DNA of 64,000 bases from Rhizorhabdus wittichii RW1 (lineage in GTDB: Bacteria; Pseudomonadota; Alphaproteobacteria; Sphingomonadales; Sphingomonadaceae): assembly GCA_000016765.1 (NCBI GenBank), contig CP000699.1, forward strand, positions 1,302,001-1,366,000. Direction: 5' to 3'. Below the pieces are notes generated by a model. That model did no database searches. It had not been told where the DNA came from and was given only the letters and a program-made list of their open reading frames with translations. The position numbers and the translations under genes are program-made. Positions 18,501 to 27,000 of the stretch are shown here, piece by piece; positions within the stretch are counted from its first letter, which is position 1, and each line of letters begins with the position of its first letter.

Positions 18501-20618
18501 ATGAGACTGCCGACGCGCCGGGCGTGGCGGCGGGCGGCGCTGTTCGGTCCGCTCGCGCTGCTGCTGGCGCTGTTCCTCCTCACCCTGCCGCCGGCGATGC
18601 CGGCGCCCGCCATGGTGAAGGCGGCGTGGCGACCGACCGAGAGCTGGCTCTACGACCGCGACGGCCGGCTGCTCGAAAGCGTCCGGATCGACTTCACCCA
18701 GCGGCGGCTCGCCTGGGTGCCGCTCGACCGCATGGCCCCCGCTTTGCCCCGCGCGGTGATCGCGGCCGAGGATCGCCGCTTCGCCACCCATGGCGGGGTC
18801 GACTGGCTGGCGCTGGCCGGATCGATCCGCGACGGCCTGTCGGGCCGCCGGCCGCGCGGCGCCTCGACGATCACCATGCAGCTCGCCGGCTTCCTCGCCC
18901 CCGAGCTGGCCCGGCCGGGCGCCCGTTCGCTCCGCCAGAAGGCGCGGCAGATGCGGGCCGCGATGGCGCTGGAGAGAGGCTGGTCGAAGGACGATATCCT
19001 CGAAGCCTATCTCAACCTCGCCGGCTTCCGGGGCGAGGCGCAGGGGGTGATGGCGGCGAGCCGGCAATTGTTCGGCAAGGCGCCCGACCGGCTGTCGGGC
19101 GACGAGGCGCTGCTGCTGACCGCGCTCCTGCCCGATCCGCAGGCCCCGCCCGAACGGGTCGCGCGCCGCGCCTGCGCGATGAAGCCCGCCGACTGCCCGG
19201 CGCTGACCGCGATCGCCGCGCGGTCGCTCGGCACCGCCCGCCGCCAGCGGATCGATCCGGGGCTCGCCCCGCACCTCGCCCGGCGGCTGATCGACCATGC
19301 GGGGATGCGGGTGACGACGACGCTCGACGGCGCGATCCAGCGCGCCGCGATCACCGCCCTCTCCCGCCAGCTCATCGGCCTGGGCGACCAGCGCGCCCGC
19401 GACGGCGCGGTGATCGTCCTCGACAACGCCACCGGCGACACGCTCGCCTATGTCGGCGGGGTCGGCGGCGCGTCGACGGCGGCGGCGGTCGACGGCGCCG
19501 GGGCGCCGCGCCAGGCCGGATCGACGCTCAAGCCCTTCCTCTATGCATCGGCGATCGAGCGCGGCTACCTGACCGCCGGGTCGATCCTCGACGACAGCCC
19601 GGTCCAGCTCGACACCGCCTCGGGCCTCTATGTGCCCCAGAATTACGACCGCAGCTTCCGGGGCCCGGTCTCGGCCCGCTCGGCGCTGGCGGCGTCGCTC
19701 AACGTGCCGGCGGTGCGGACGCTGCTGCTGGTCGGCGTCAACGCGTTCCGCGACCGGCTGTGGGACCTCGGCTATCGCGGGCTGACCGAGGATGGCGACT
19801 ATTACGGCTTCTCGCTCGCGCTCGGATCGGCCGAGGTGACACTCGCCGAACAGGCCAACGCCTTCCGCGCGCTCGCCAATGCCGGCCGCTGGTCGCCCGC
19901 CCGGCTGCGCGCCGAGGATCGCCGCGAGGCATCCCGCCCGGTGATCTCGCCCGCCGCCGCCTGGATCACCGCCGACATCCTGTCCGATCCGGGCGCGCGG
20001 GCGGGGACCTTCGGGCTCGACAGCGCGCTGCGCCTGCCCTTCTGGGCGGCGGTCAAGACCGGTACCTCCAAGGCGATGCGCGACAATTGGTGCGTCGGCT
20101 TTTCGAGCCGCTACACCGTCGCCGTCTGGGTCGGGAACCTGGAGGGCGATTCGATGCGCGCCGTCTCCGGCACCAGCGGCGCGGCACCGGTGTGGCGCGA
20201 GGTGATGCTGGCGCTCCACCGCCAGGCCCCACCGCCCCGCCCGGCCTGCCCGGCCGACGTCGAGAGCCGCGCGGTCCGCTTCGCCGACGGGATCGAGCCG
20301 CCGCGCACCGAATATTTCCTGCGCGGCACCGGCCAGGCGCTGTTCGGCCCCGCCCCGCCCGAGGCCCGCCGCGCCCGCATCGCCAGCCCGGTGTCGGGCA
20401 GCATCTACGCGCTCGACCCCGACATCCCCGGCGACCGCCAGCGCATCCGCATCCTCGTCGCCGGCGCGGTGGCGGGCCACCGCCTTGTCCTCGACCGCAG
20501 GGACATCGGCCCGGCCGACGCGCAGCCGCTCGTCCTGCCCGGCCCGGGCGCGCACCGGTTGCAACTGCGGCGCCCGGACGGCGGCGTCGCCGACCAGATA
20601 TTGTTCACGGTGCGCTAG
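18501..20618 (+). CDS. pbpC: Penicillin-binding protein 1C
   Basis: A 705-residue bifunctional peptidoglycan synthase. One membrane anchor (about 12-32) precedes the glycosyltransferase domain (about 50-220) with EDRRFATHGG starting at the catalytic Glu90 and the RGASTITMQLA motif. The transpeptidase domain (about 290-560) has all three penicillin-binding motifs: S341-TLK, S399-LN and K519-TG. A C-terminal BiPBP_C beta domain (about 615-705) marks the 1C subgroup. The gene starts 10 bases after the alpha-2-macroglobulin stop, so the two are co-transcribed, matching the known bMG-pbpC arrangement. Confidence 0.95.
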   Translation: MRLPTRRAWRRAALFGPLALLLALFLLTLPPAMPAPAMVKAAWRPTESWLYDRDGRLLESVRIDFTQRRLAWVPLDRMAPALPRAVIAAEDRRFATHGGVDWLALAGSIRDGLSGRRPRGASTITMQLAGFLAPELARPGARSLRQKARQMRAAMALERGWSKDDILEAYLNLAGFRGEAQGVMAASRQLFGKAPDRLSGDEALLLTALLPDPQAPPERVARRACAMKPADCPALTAIAARSLGTARRQRIDPGLAPHLARRLIDHAGMRVTTTLDGAIQRAAITALSRQLIGLGDQRARDGAVIVLDNATGDTLAYVGGVGGASTAAAVDGAGAPRQAGSTLKPFLYASAIERGYLTAGSILDDSPVQLDTASGLYVPQNYDRSFRGPVSARSALAASLNVPAVRTLLLVGVNAFRDRLWDLGYRGLTEDGDYYGFSLALGSAEVTLAEQANAFRALANAGRWSPARLRAEDRREASRPVISPAAAWITADILSDPGARAGTFGLDSALRLPFWAAVKTGTSKAMRDNWCVGFSSRYTVAVWVGNLEGDSMRAVSGTSGAAPVWREVMLALHRQAPPPRPACPADVESRAVRFADGIEPPRTEYFLRGTGQALFGPAPPEARRARIASPVSGSIYALDPDIPGDRQRIRILVAGAVAGHRLVLDRRDIGPADAQPLVLPGPGAHRLQLRRPDGGVADQILFTVR

Positions 20619-20621
20619 TCC

Positions 20622-20651
20622 CCGTCATCCCGGCGGAGGCCGGGATGACGG
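20622..20651. repeat. REP-like singlet, GC-arm family
   Basis: A single hairpin of the second repeat family: ATCCCGGC, GGAG loop, GCCGGGAT, flanked by CCGTC and GACGG. It lies between the convergent 3' ends of pbpC and the SirB1-like gene. The doublet of this family is at 41648-41739. Confidence 0.85.
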
Positions 20652-20656
20652 GAGTG

Positions 20657-21463
20657 TCAACGTCCCGACAACGCCTCCAAGGCCTCCAATATCGTCGCGC
20701 GGGCGTCGGCGTCGCGCGTGATCTCCAGCATCGCGCTCAGGCTGCCGCGCGCTTCCTCGCCCCGGCCGTCGGAGAGTTGGAGGCGGGCAAGGTCCCACCA
20801 GCCCTGCGCGTGGGAGGGTGCGACCTCGACGATGCGCTCGTAGATGGCGATCGCGCGGGCGGCGTCGCCGGCCTGTTCGGCGCGGGTCGCCTGGTTGAGC
20901 AGCAGGCGGACCAGCACCAGCCGGTTGGGCAGCGGCGCGACATGCTCGGGCTCGATCCGCGCGTCCGGGCCCAACGATCGCCGCAGCAGCTTGTCGAGCG
21001 TTTCGTCGCCGACTGGCAGACCGTCGTGGAACGGATCGATCAGGATCGGCGAATCGAGCGGCCCGATCCGCACCAATACGTGCGACGGCGTGTTGAGCGC
21101 CTCGGCGATCCAGCCCAGCCGGCGGGCGAGCGCGACGTAGAGGATCGACAGGCTGACCGGCAGGCCGCGCCGCCGGTCGAGCACGCGGATCATGTCGGCG
21201 TTGAGCGGCGCGTCATAGCTGGCATGGTCGCCCGCGAAGCCGTAGCGGCCCGCCAACAGCCGGGCCAGCGCGCCGGCCTGTTCCTCGCTGGTCTCCGCGT
21301 CGGCGCCCTCGTCGCGCAGTTCGGCTTCGAGCAGGTCGAGCTGATCATGATAGGGCCCGAGGTCGATGCCCGGATGGTCGAGCGCGCTCAGTTCGAGCGC
21401 GGCGATGTCGAGTTCGATCTCCTCGTCGTCGAGCAGGCCGAGATAGGCGATGGATGCGATCAT
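20657..21463 (-). CDS. SirB1-family (transglutaminase-like fold) protein with TPR tail
   Basis: A 268-residue cytoplasmic protein of the SirB1 / transglutaminase-like core family. The core (about 85-185) has the family segment LDRRRGLPVSLSILYVALARRLGW, followed by PSHVLVRI and LIDPFHDG. The C-terminal part (about 195-265) reads as two TPR-like helices (LLNQATRAEQAGDAARAIAIYERIVEVAPSHA). No signal peptide is seen. Function is unknown in this family, and the transglutaminase Cys is not evident, so enzymatic activity should not be assumed. Its start lies only about 4 bases from the Lrp gene's stop on the same strand, so the two may be co-transcribed. Confidence 0.82.
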   Translation of the reverse strand: MIASIAYLGLLDDEEIELDIAALELSALDHPGIDLGPYHDQLDLLEAELRDEGADAETSEEQAGALARLLAGRYGFAGDHASYDAPLNADMIRVLDRRRGLPVSLSILYVALARRLGWIAEALNTPSHVLVRIGPLDSPILIDPFHDGLPVGDETLDKLLRRSLGPDARIEPEHVAPLPNRLVLVRLLLNQATRAEQAGDAARAIAIYERIVEVAPSHAQGWWDLARLQLSDGRGEEARGSLSAMLEITRDADARATILEALEALSGR

Positions 21464-21955
21464 GCGTCCGTCTTATCGACCGGAATCGCGGTGCGATAGA
21501 CGACGGGACGCAGGGCGAAGCTCGAAACCACCTGCGACACGCCGGCGATCCGCGTCAGCTTCTGCCGCAGGAAATCCTCGAACGCGGCAAGCGAGGCGAC
21601 CAGCACGCGGAGCTGATAGTCGCTCTCCCCCGTCATCAGATAGCATTCCATCACCTCGGGAAAGCGGGCGACCTCCTCCTCGAAGGCGGCGAGGTGGCGA
21701 TCGTCCTGCCCGTCGAGCCGGACGCGGACGAAGGCCGTCACCGGCAGGCCGAGCGCGGCGGGATCGACCAGCCCGACATAGTTGCTGATCACCCCCGCCT
21801 CCTCGAGCTGGCGGACCCGCCGCAGGCAGGGACTGGGCGACAGCCCGACCCGCGCCGCGAGATCGTGATTGGTGATCCGTCCGTCCGACTGGAGCTCGGC
21901 CAATATCCTGCGATCTATCGCATCCAGAGGATAATTTGAAATAATCCGCTCCCAT
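21460..21955 (-). CDS. Lrp/AsnC-family transcriptional regulator, start unresolved (possible frameshift after ATG)
   Basis: An Lrp-type regulator with an N-terminal helix-turn-helix (DGRITNHDLAARVGLSPSPCLRRVRQLE) and a C-terminal RAM ligand-binding domain. The canonical first helix LDAIDRRILAELQ lies upstream of the first usual start codon (TTG at 21903), and no ATG is in frame. An ATG at 21955-21953 is followed by GGGAG; with one G fewer it would read directly into MERIISNYPLDAIDRRIL. So the gene carries either a one-base insertion (real or a base-calling error) or a non-ATG start (CTG 21927 or 21960). It is divergent from the E1-like gene, as mdeR is from mdeB, and probably controls it in response to an amino acid. 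Confidence 0.75.
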
Positions 21956-22086
21956 GACAGGCAATGATGACAGTTTATGCCAATTCATTGTCAAACCGCC
22001 AGCCAATTCGCAAGGACCGGCGGCGGCCGATCGGCTATCAGGGCCGGACGCCGGACGGACCGGCGTTGTTGCCGGAGACGCCGTCG

Positions 22087-24429
22087 ATGCTGCATGAGGT
22101 GAAGCCCCAGGACCCCGCCACCATCGCCGCGATCGAGGCGCTGGAGGTCCGGCTTCGCTGGCTGTCGTCCTGGACGATCCACAACGCCAACCATCTGCGC
22201 GAGAGCCGCGACGGCCTCAAGGTCGGCGGGCATCAGGCGAGCTGCGCGTCGATCACCGCGATCATGGCCGCGCTCTACTTCCACGCGCTGCGCCCCAACG
22301 ACCGGGTGGCGGTCAAGCCGCATGCCGGGCCCGTGCTGCACGCAATCCACTATCTGCTCGGCAACCAGAGCCTCGACCAGCTCCAGCGCTTCCGCGGGCT
22401 GGGCGGCGCGCAAAGCTATCCGAGCCGCACCAAGGACAAGATCCCCGTCGACTTCTCGACAGGGTCGGTGGGCCTGGGCGTCGCGATCACCGCCTTCGCC
22501 AGTCTGGTGCAGGACTATCTGATCGCGCACCGCAACCTCGCCGAGGCCGACGCCGGCCGGATGATCGCGCTGATGGGCGATGCCGAGCTCGACGAGGGCA
22601 ACATCTACGAGGCGCTGATCGAGGGCTACAAGCACGACATCCGCAACTGCTGGTGGATCGTCGACTATAACCGCCAGTCGTTGGACGCGACGACCGCCGA
22701 CCGGATGTTCAACCGGTTCGACGACATCTTCCGCACCTGCGGCTGGCGGGTGCTGACGCTCAAGCACGGCAAGCGCCAGCGCGAGGCGTTCCGCAGGCCG
22801 GGCGGCAAGGCGATCGCCGCCTGGATCGACAACTGCCCCAACGCCGATTACGCCGCGCTCACCTATCAGGGCGGGGCGGCCTGGCGCGCGCGGCTGACCG
22901 CCGATCTCGCCGCCGACGCCAAGGCGCTCAAGCTGATCGCCGCGTTCGACGACGAGGGGCTGGCGGCGCTGATGACCAATCTGGGCGGCCATTGCATCGA
23001 GACGCTGCTCGACGCTTTCGCCCAGGCCGACGACGACAAGCCGACCATGTTCATCGCCTATACGGTGAAGGGCTATGGCCTGCCCTTCGCCGGCCACAAG
23101 GACAACCATGCCGGGCTGATGAACCCGACCCAGATCGACGGGCTGCGCCAGAGCCTGGGCATCGACCGGGGCGAGGAATGGGCGCCCTATGGCGGGCTGG
23201 GCGACAATAGCGCGACGATGCTGCGCCAGTTCGTCGCCGGATCGCCGCTCGCCCTTGGGCGCGGCGCGGCGGCGGTCGAACCGGTGCCGGTGCCCGCGAC
23301 GCTGCCGGTGCCCGAGGGCGCCGAGCAGTCGACCCAGGCCGCCTTCGGCCGCATCCTGCTCGACCTCTCCAAGTCGGGGCATCCTCTGGCCGACCGGATC
23401 GTCACCACCTCGCCCGACGTGACGGTGTCGACCAACCTCGGCGCCTTCGTGAACCAGCGCGGGCTGTTCCGGCGGCAGGAGCTGAAGGACGTCTTCCAGG
23501 CCGCGAAGATCCCCTCGGCGCAGAAATGGTCGGGCCATGGCGCGGGCCAGCACATCGAGCTGGGCATCGCCGAGCATAATCTGTTCCTGATGCTGGCGGC
23601 GCTCGGCCTGTCGGCGCCGACCTTCGGGACGCGGCTGCTGCCGATCGGGACGGTCTACGACCCGTTCATCGCGCGCGGCCTCGATGCGCTCAACTATGGC
23701 TGCTACCAGAATGCCCGCTTCCTGCTGGTGGCGACGCCGTCGGGCGTGACGCTGGGGCCGGAGGGCGGCGCGCACCAGTCGATCAATTCTCCGCTGATCG
23801 GGATGGGCCAGCCCGGCCTGACCTATTTCGAGCCGGCCTTCGCCGACGAGCTGGCGCTGACGATGCGCTGGGCGTTCGAGCATATGCAGGCCGAGGACGG
23901 CGGCTCGGTCTATCTTCGCCTCACCACCCGCGCGATCGAGCAGGTCGAACGCACCGACGACGGGTGGCAGGAAGACGCGCTGAAGGGTGGGTATTGGTTG
24001 ATGCGACCTGCCCCCGGCGCGGAGGCGGCGATCGTCTTCACCGGCGCGATCGCGCCCGAGGCGATCGCCGCCTGGCACGACCTCAAGGAGGACATCCCCG
24101 GACTCGGCCTGCTCAACGTCACCTCGCCCGACCTGCTCCATCGCGGCTGGTCCGCGCGCCACGCCGCGCGCTGGCAGGGCGGCGATACGGGCCGCGCCCA
24201 TGTCGAGACGCTGCTGCGCGAGCTGTCGCCGACCGCCGGGCTGGTGACGATCATCGACGGCAGCCCCTCGGCGCTTTCCTGGCTCGGCGGCGTGCGCGGC
24301 CAGAAGGTCAGCGCGCTGGGCCTCGACCGGTTCGGCCAGACCGGCGACCTGCCCGACCTCTACCGCACCTACCGCCTCGACAGCGACGCGATCGCCGACG
24401 CGGCGGCGGAGCTGTTCCTCGACCGCTGA
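22087..24429 (+). CDS. Pyruvate-dehydrogenase E1-like (homodimeric AceE/transketolase type), possible 2-oxobutyrate dehydrogenase E1
   Basis: A 780-residue thiamine-diphosphate enzyme like the homodimeric E1 of pyruvate dehydrogenase but about 100 residues shorter than E. coli AceE. The N-terminal domain contains GHQASCASITAI, the ThDP/Mg site GDAELDEGNIYEALIEG with NRQSLD, and KGYGLPFAGHKDNHAGLM. The central pyrimidine-binding domain includes GQHIELGIAEHNLFLML. I chose ATG 22087 (MLHEVKPQDP), which follows a GGAGA; upstream ATGs at 21964/21967 give an atypical basic extension. No E2 or E3 gene is adjacent. The divergent Lrp neighbour recalls P. putida mdeB/mdeR, where the E1-like enzyme handles 2-oxobutyrate; that substrate is inference. 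Confidence 0.85.
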   Translation: MLHEVKPQDPATIAAIEALEVRLRWLSSWTIHNANHLRESRDGLKVGGHQASCASITAIMAALYFHALRPNDRVAVKPHAGPVLHAIHYLLGNQSLDQLQRFRGLGGAQSYPSRTKDKIPVDFSTGSVGLGVAITAFASLVQDYLIAHRNLAEADAGRMIALMGDAELDEGNIYEALIEGYKHDIRNCWWIVDYNRQSLDATTADRMFNRFDDIFRTCGWRVLTLKHGKRQREAFRRPGGKAIAAWIDNCPNADYAALTYQGGAAWRARLTADLAADAKALKLIAAFDDEGLAALMTNLGGHCIETLLDAFAQADDDKPTMFIAYTVKGYGLPFAGHKDNHAGLMNPTQIDGLRQSLGIDRGEEWAPYGGLGDNSATMLRQFVAGSPLALGRGAAAVEPVPVPATLPVPEGAEQSTQAAFGRILLDLSKSGHPLADRIVTTSPDVTVSTNLGAFVNQRGLFRRQELKDVFQAAKIPSAQKWSGHGAGQHIELGIAEHNLFLMLAALGLSAPTFGTRLLPIGTVYDPFIARGLDALNYGCYQNARFLLVATPSGVTLGPEGGAHQSINSPLIGMGQPGLTYFEPAFADELALTMRWAFEHMQAEDGGSVYLRLTTRAIEQVERTDDGWQEDALKGGYWLMRPAPGAEAAIVFTGAIAPEAIAAWHDLKEDIPGLGLLNVTSPDLLHRGWSARHAARWQGGDTGRAHVETLLRELSPTAGLVTIIDGSPSALSWLGGVRGQKVSALGLDRFGQTGDLPDLYRTYRLDSDAIADAAAELFLDR

Positions 24430-24531
24430 CCGGCGGCCCGCGCCCCCGGGCAACCCGATGTTCGATTATCCGAAAATCGCGAGAAATCGGCGAACCACTT
24501 CCTTTTGCGCTTGCGAAGGCGGAGGCCGCTC

Positions 24532-24547
24532 TTGTCAGCGATGACAA
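24532..24547. promoter_or_regulatory. Inverted repeat, candidate operator upstream of the AraC gene
   Basis: TTGTCA, four bases (GCGA), TGACAA form a perfect palindrome 50 bases upstream of the AraC-type regulator start. It is suitable for a dimeric repressor or for autoregulation; the cognate protein is unknown. Confidence 0.35.
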
Positions 24548-24596
24548 TCTCGTGACTATTTACGGCGTCCGCACTCCTTAGAGGGACTCGACGCCC

Positions 24597-25601
24597 GTGA
24601 CATCGGCCCTGAGCTACGCTGGTGCACCATCGCCGCCATATCGCGGCCATCATCCGCTAGCGGGCTTCGCGCCGACGACCTTGCGTTCCAACCGGGTTTT
24701 CGAGTCCAACGACGTCGAATATACGCGCGACCAGATCTCCATCATCCTGCAACCCCATCTGCTCTCGCCCAAGGGGCGCTGGCAGGGAACGCAATGCTAT
24801 GTCGACCACTTCCCCATCGGACGAGTGGGGCTCGGCACGATCCACTTCGGCAACATGCAGGTTCATGTTCCTTCCTATGCCCATTATCTGGTCGCCCTGT
24901 GTTTAAGGGGCAGCGCGACGATCCGTGCCGACCGGAAGGAATATTCGATCGGAGGCAGCTCGGCCCATATCATGATCCCCGGCGAGGAGATGCTCGGCAC
25001 ATTCTCGTCCGACTGCGAACAATTCTTCGTCCGGATCAGCACGGAAGCGGTGCGCGCGCATACGGGCTTTCGCCATCTGGTCTTCCAAAAGGAACTGGAC
25101 CTCACCTCGCCGGCCGTGATGCCGTGGCTGCAGCAGGTCGCATTGATCGCAGCCAATCCGCGCATGGCGCAGATGATCAGCAATCACCCCCTCCTCAGCA
25201 GCGACTATGAACGCCTGTTGCTCAACCTGCTGTTGGCCGGGCAAAGCCATTGCGAGCGGAACGATGCCCCCGGCCAGATCGCACCGGCCAGCGTACGCCG
25301 GGCAGAGGCCTATATTCATGCCAATGCCGGCGCCCCCATCAGCCTGTCCGACATCGCCGTCGCAGCCGGCGTCCCCGCCAGGACCCTGCTGGATAGCTTC
25401 AAGCATTTCCGCCAGACCAGCCCGATCCGCTATCTGAAGGACGTCCGGCTGGACAATGCCAGGGAGAGGCTGCGGCACCGCGGGGCGGATACGATCGCGG
25501 AGGTCGCGCTGGAAGCCGGCTTCGCGCATCTGGGCCGATTTGCCGCCGACTATTTCAAGCGGTTTGGCGAATTGCCGTCGGACACCCAACGCAGCCGCTA
25601 G
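24597..25601 (+). CDS. AraC/XylS-family transcriptional regulator
   Basis: A 334-residue regulator. The N-terminal ligand-binding region (about 40-200) resembles the AraC-binding-like domain of aromatic-catabolism regulators (QVHVPSYAHYLVALCLRGSATIRADR, then IMIPGEEMLGTFSSDCEQFFVRI). The C-terminal double helix-turn-helix (about 228-330) has ISLSDIAVAAGVPARTLLDSF and IAEVALEAGFAHLGRFAADYFKRFGELP, the AraC signature. The start is GTG at 24597 with GAGGG about 10 bases upstream. It is the first gene of the lower-GC block and reads toward the monooxygenase gene, so it is the likely activator of that cluster. Confidence 0.9.
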   Translation: MTSALSYAGAPSPPYRGHHPLAGFAPTTLRSNRVFESNDVEYTRDQISIILQPHLLSPKGRWQGTQCYVDHFPIGRVGLGTIHFGNMQVHVPSYAHYLVALCLRGSATIRADRKEYSIGGSSAHIMIPGEEMLGTFSSDCEQFFVRISTEAVRAHTGFRHLVFQKELDLTSPAVMPWLQQVALIAANPRMAQMISNHPLLSSDYERLLLNLLLAGQSHCERNDAPGQIAPASVRRAEAYIHANAGAPISLSDIAVAAGVPARTLLDSFKHFRQTSPIRYLKDVRLDNARERLRHRGADTIAEVALEAGFAHLGRFAADYFKRFGELPSDTQRSR

Positions 25602-25619
25602 AGCCTGATCGTCTGAGGT

Positions 25620-25638
25620 GGAAGCGCTCCGCGCTTCC
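25620..25638 (+). terminator. Candidate hairpin after the AraC gene
   Basis: A perfect 8-bp stem (GGAAGCGC / GCGCTTCC) with a 3-base loop starts 19 bases after the regulator stop. No T-run follows, so termination strength is uncertain. The remaining bases to 25817 hold no gene that I can support. Confidence 0.4.
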
Positions 25639-25817
25639 GCCGATGACGTGAAGCAGGCCCTCTTCCAATAGGTGAGACGGCGATCGGCCAGCCATTGCGC
25701 CCGGCGACGCACGGCTCGGCAGTCGACCTCGAACCCATCAAAATAGTCTGCAATTTCTGGCTATGACGGCCGGTGGCTGCTCGAAGTGGATTTAGACTCT
25801 GCGCCGGGCGCGCCAAT

Positions 25818-25858
25818 CTATCCGAGACAGAAAGGTCAAACCCCCTCTACTCGGATAG
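25818..25858 (+). promoter_or_regulatory. Inverted repeat that can mask the monooxygenase ribosome-binding site
   Basis: CTATCCGAG at 25818-25826 is the exact reverse complement of CTCGGATAG at 25850-25858, with a 23-base spacer. The right arm overlaps the only Shine-Dalgarno-like stretch (GGATAGGG, 25853-25860) before the ATG at 25866. It could be an operator or a leader hairpin that blocks translation. Confidence 0.45.
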
Positions 25859-25865
25859 GGATCAT

Positions 25866-26966
25866 ATGAAGAAAAACATAGAGGTTGGAGTATTCATTCC
25901 AACGGTTCGGAGCGGCTGGGTTCATTCATCCAATGTTCCCTACAGCCCCGGCTCCTTCAAGCACGCGCTGCTGGTCACGCAACTTGCCGAATTCCTGGGC
26001 TTCGACTTTGTCCTCAGCCCTCAGAACTGGCGCGGAGCGCAGGGGCCGTCCCGCTTTTGGGGGGACACCGTCGAATCGCTGACGACGACGGCCGCGTTGC
26101 TGCAGGCGACGGATCGGATCAAGGTTTGGGGCACGACCCACGCCAATGTCTATCCGCCCGCCGCGATCGCCAAGATGGTCGCGACCCTGTCCGAAATCGG
26201 CAACGGTCGCGTCGGGATGAATGTCGTTACCGGCGGCCACCGATCGAGCTTCGAGCCGCTGGGGCTCTGGGACGACAGCCTCTCCCATGATGAACGCTAC
26301 GACTATGCGGAGGAGTGGCTTCAGGTCATCAAGAAATTGTGGATCGACGAGCGGGTGACGCACGAGGGGAAGTTCTTCCAGCTCAACGACGCGATCTTGA
26401 GTCCACGCCCGCGAAGCATGCCCACCTTGGTCAATGCCGGCGCTTCGGGGAGAGGATTGCGCTTCGCGGTGTCGAGCTGCGACGTCGCCTTTCTCCTGGG
26501 CGGCGGCGAGGCGGGCTACATCGAATCGGCGAAGCAGGCGAAACAAATAGCCAAGGAGCTGAACAAGCCCGATTTCAAGGTCTATGGACTGGTCACGCTC
26601 GTCCCCGGCGACAGCGATCGTGACGCCCAAGCCCTGATGGACCATCTCGAGGAAGGCGTCGATCTCGCCGGCCTTGAAGATCTCGCGCGCGGCTATGAGA
26701 AAAACACCAAGGGCGTCAAGCAACTCAGCAGCTCGTCGCTTGCCCCATTGGGAGGACCAAAATACAAATCGGTCATGCCCGGGACGTTCATCGGTTCATA
26801 TGAGAGCCTGGCCACCCAGCTATCCCAACAGATTATTAAAGCCGATCTGGATGGCCTGCTCGTCATAGTCCCGGATTACATAAACAATCTGAAGGAGGTA
26901 GCCATGAGAACCTTCCCCCTCCTGGAAGAGCACAATATATATTGCAATGTCGGCGCTGGTTTGTAG
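25866..26966 (+). CDS. RutA-like flavin-dependent monooxygenase (bacterial luciferase-like family)
   Basis: A 366-residue LLM-class, FMNH2-dependent oxygenase. It follows the RutA pattern along its whole length: VGVFIPTVRSGWV, the FDFVLSPQNWRG segment, FWGDTVESLTTTAALLQATDRIKVWGT, PPAAIAKMVATLSEIGNGRVGMNVVTGGHRSSFEPLG, ERYDYAEEWLQVIKKLW, and the C-terminal GTFIGSYESLATQL. RutA opens the uracil ring by cleaving an amide C-N bond with a flavin-N5 peroxide; related enzymes attack other amides, sulfones and chloroarenes. No other rut gene is nearby apart from a distant Rid-family gene in the same block, so the substrate is probably not uracil. A flavin reductase is not encoded in the block. Base composition is visibly lower in GC than in the flanks. 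Confidence 0.88.
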   Translation: MKKNIEVGVFIPTVRSGWVHSSNVPYSPGSFKHALLVTQLAEFLGFDFVLSPQNWRGAQGPSRFWGDTVESLTTTAALLQATDRIKVWGTTHANVYPPAAIAKMVATLSEIGNGRVGMNVVTGGHRSSFEPLGLWDDSLSHDERYDYAEEWLQVIKKLWIDERVTHEGKFFQLNDAILSPRPRSMPTLVNAGASGRGLRFAVSSCDVAFLLGGGEAGYIESAKQAKQIAKELNKPDFKVYGLVTLVPGDSDRDAQALMDHLEEGVDLAGLEDLARGYEKNTKGVKQLSSSSLAPLGGPKYKSVMPGTFIGSYESLATQLSQQIIKADLDGLLVIVPDYINNLKEVAMRTFPLLEEHNIYCNVGAGL

Positions 26967-26973
26967 GGACCCC

Positions 26974-27000
26974 GGCCTCCTCCCCCAGGGAGAGGAGGCC
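26974..27000 (+). terminator. Hairpin after the monooxygenase gene
   Basis: GGCCTCCTC at 26974-26982 pairs perfectly with GAGGAGGCC at 26992-27000 and begins 7 bases after the stop codon; CCC/GGG can extend pairing inside the loop. There is no T-tract, so it may be a terminator, an attenuator before the TonB receptor gene, or a 3'-end stabiliser. Confidence 0.45.

Noticed and set aside
25639-25817. Possible remnant of a coding sequence or insertion element in the 264-base gap before the monooxygenase gene
   Set aside because: Open frames here are short and Arg/Pro-rich with no recognisable family, and no terminal inverted repeats or target duplications were found.
26892-26966. A perfect AAGGAGGT followed by ATG inside the end of the monooxygenase gene, possible small ORF
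   Set aside because: The ATG is in frame with the monooxygenase and the resulting segment is its conserved C-terminus, so a separate 20-residue product is not supported.
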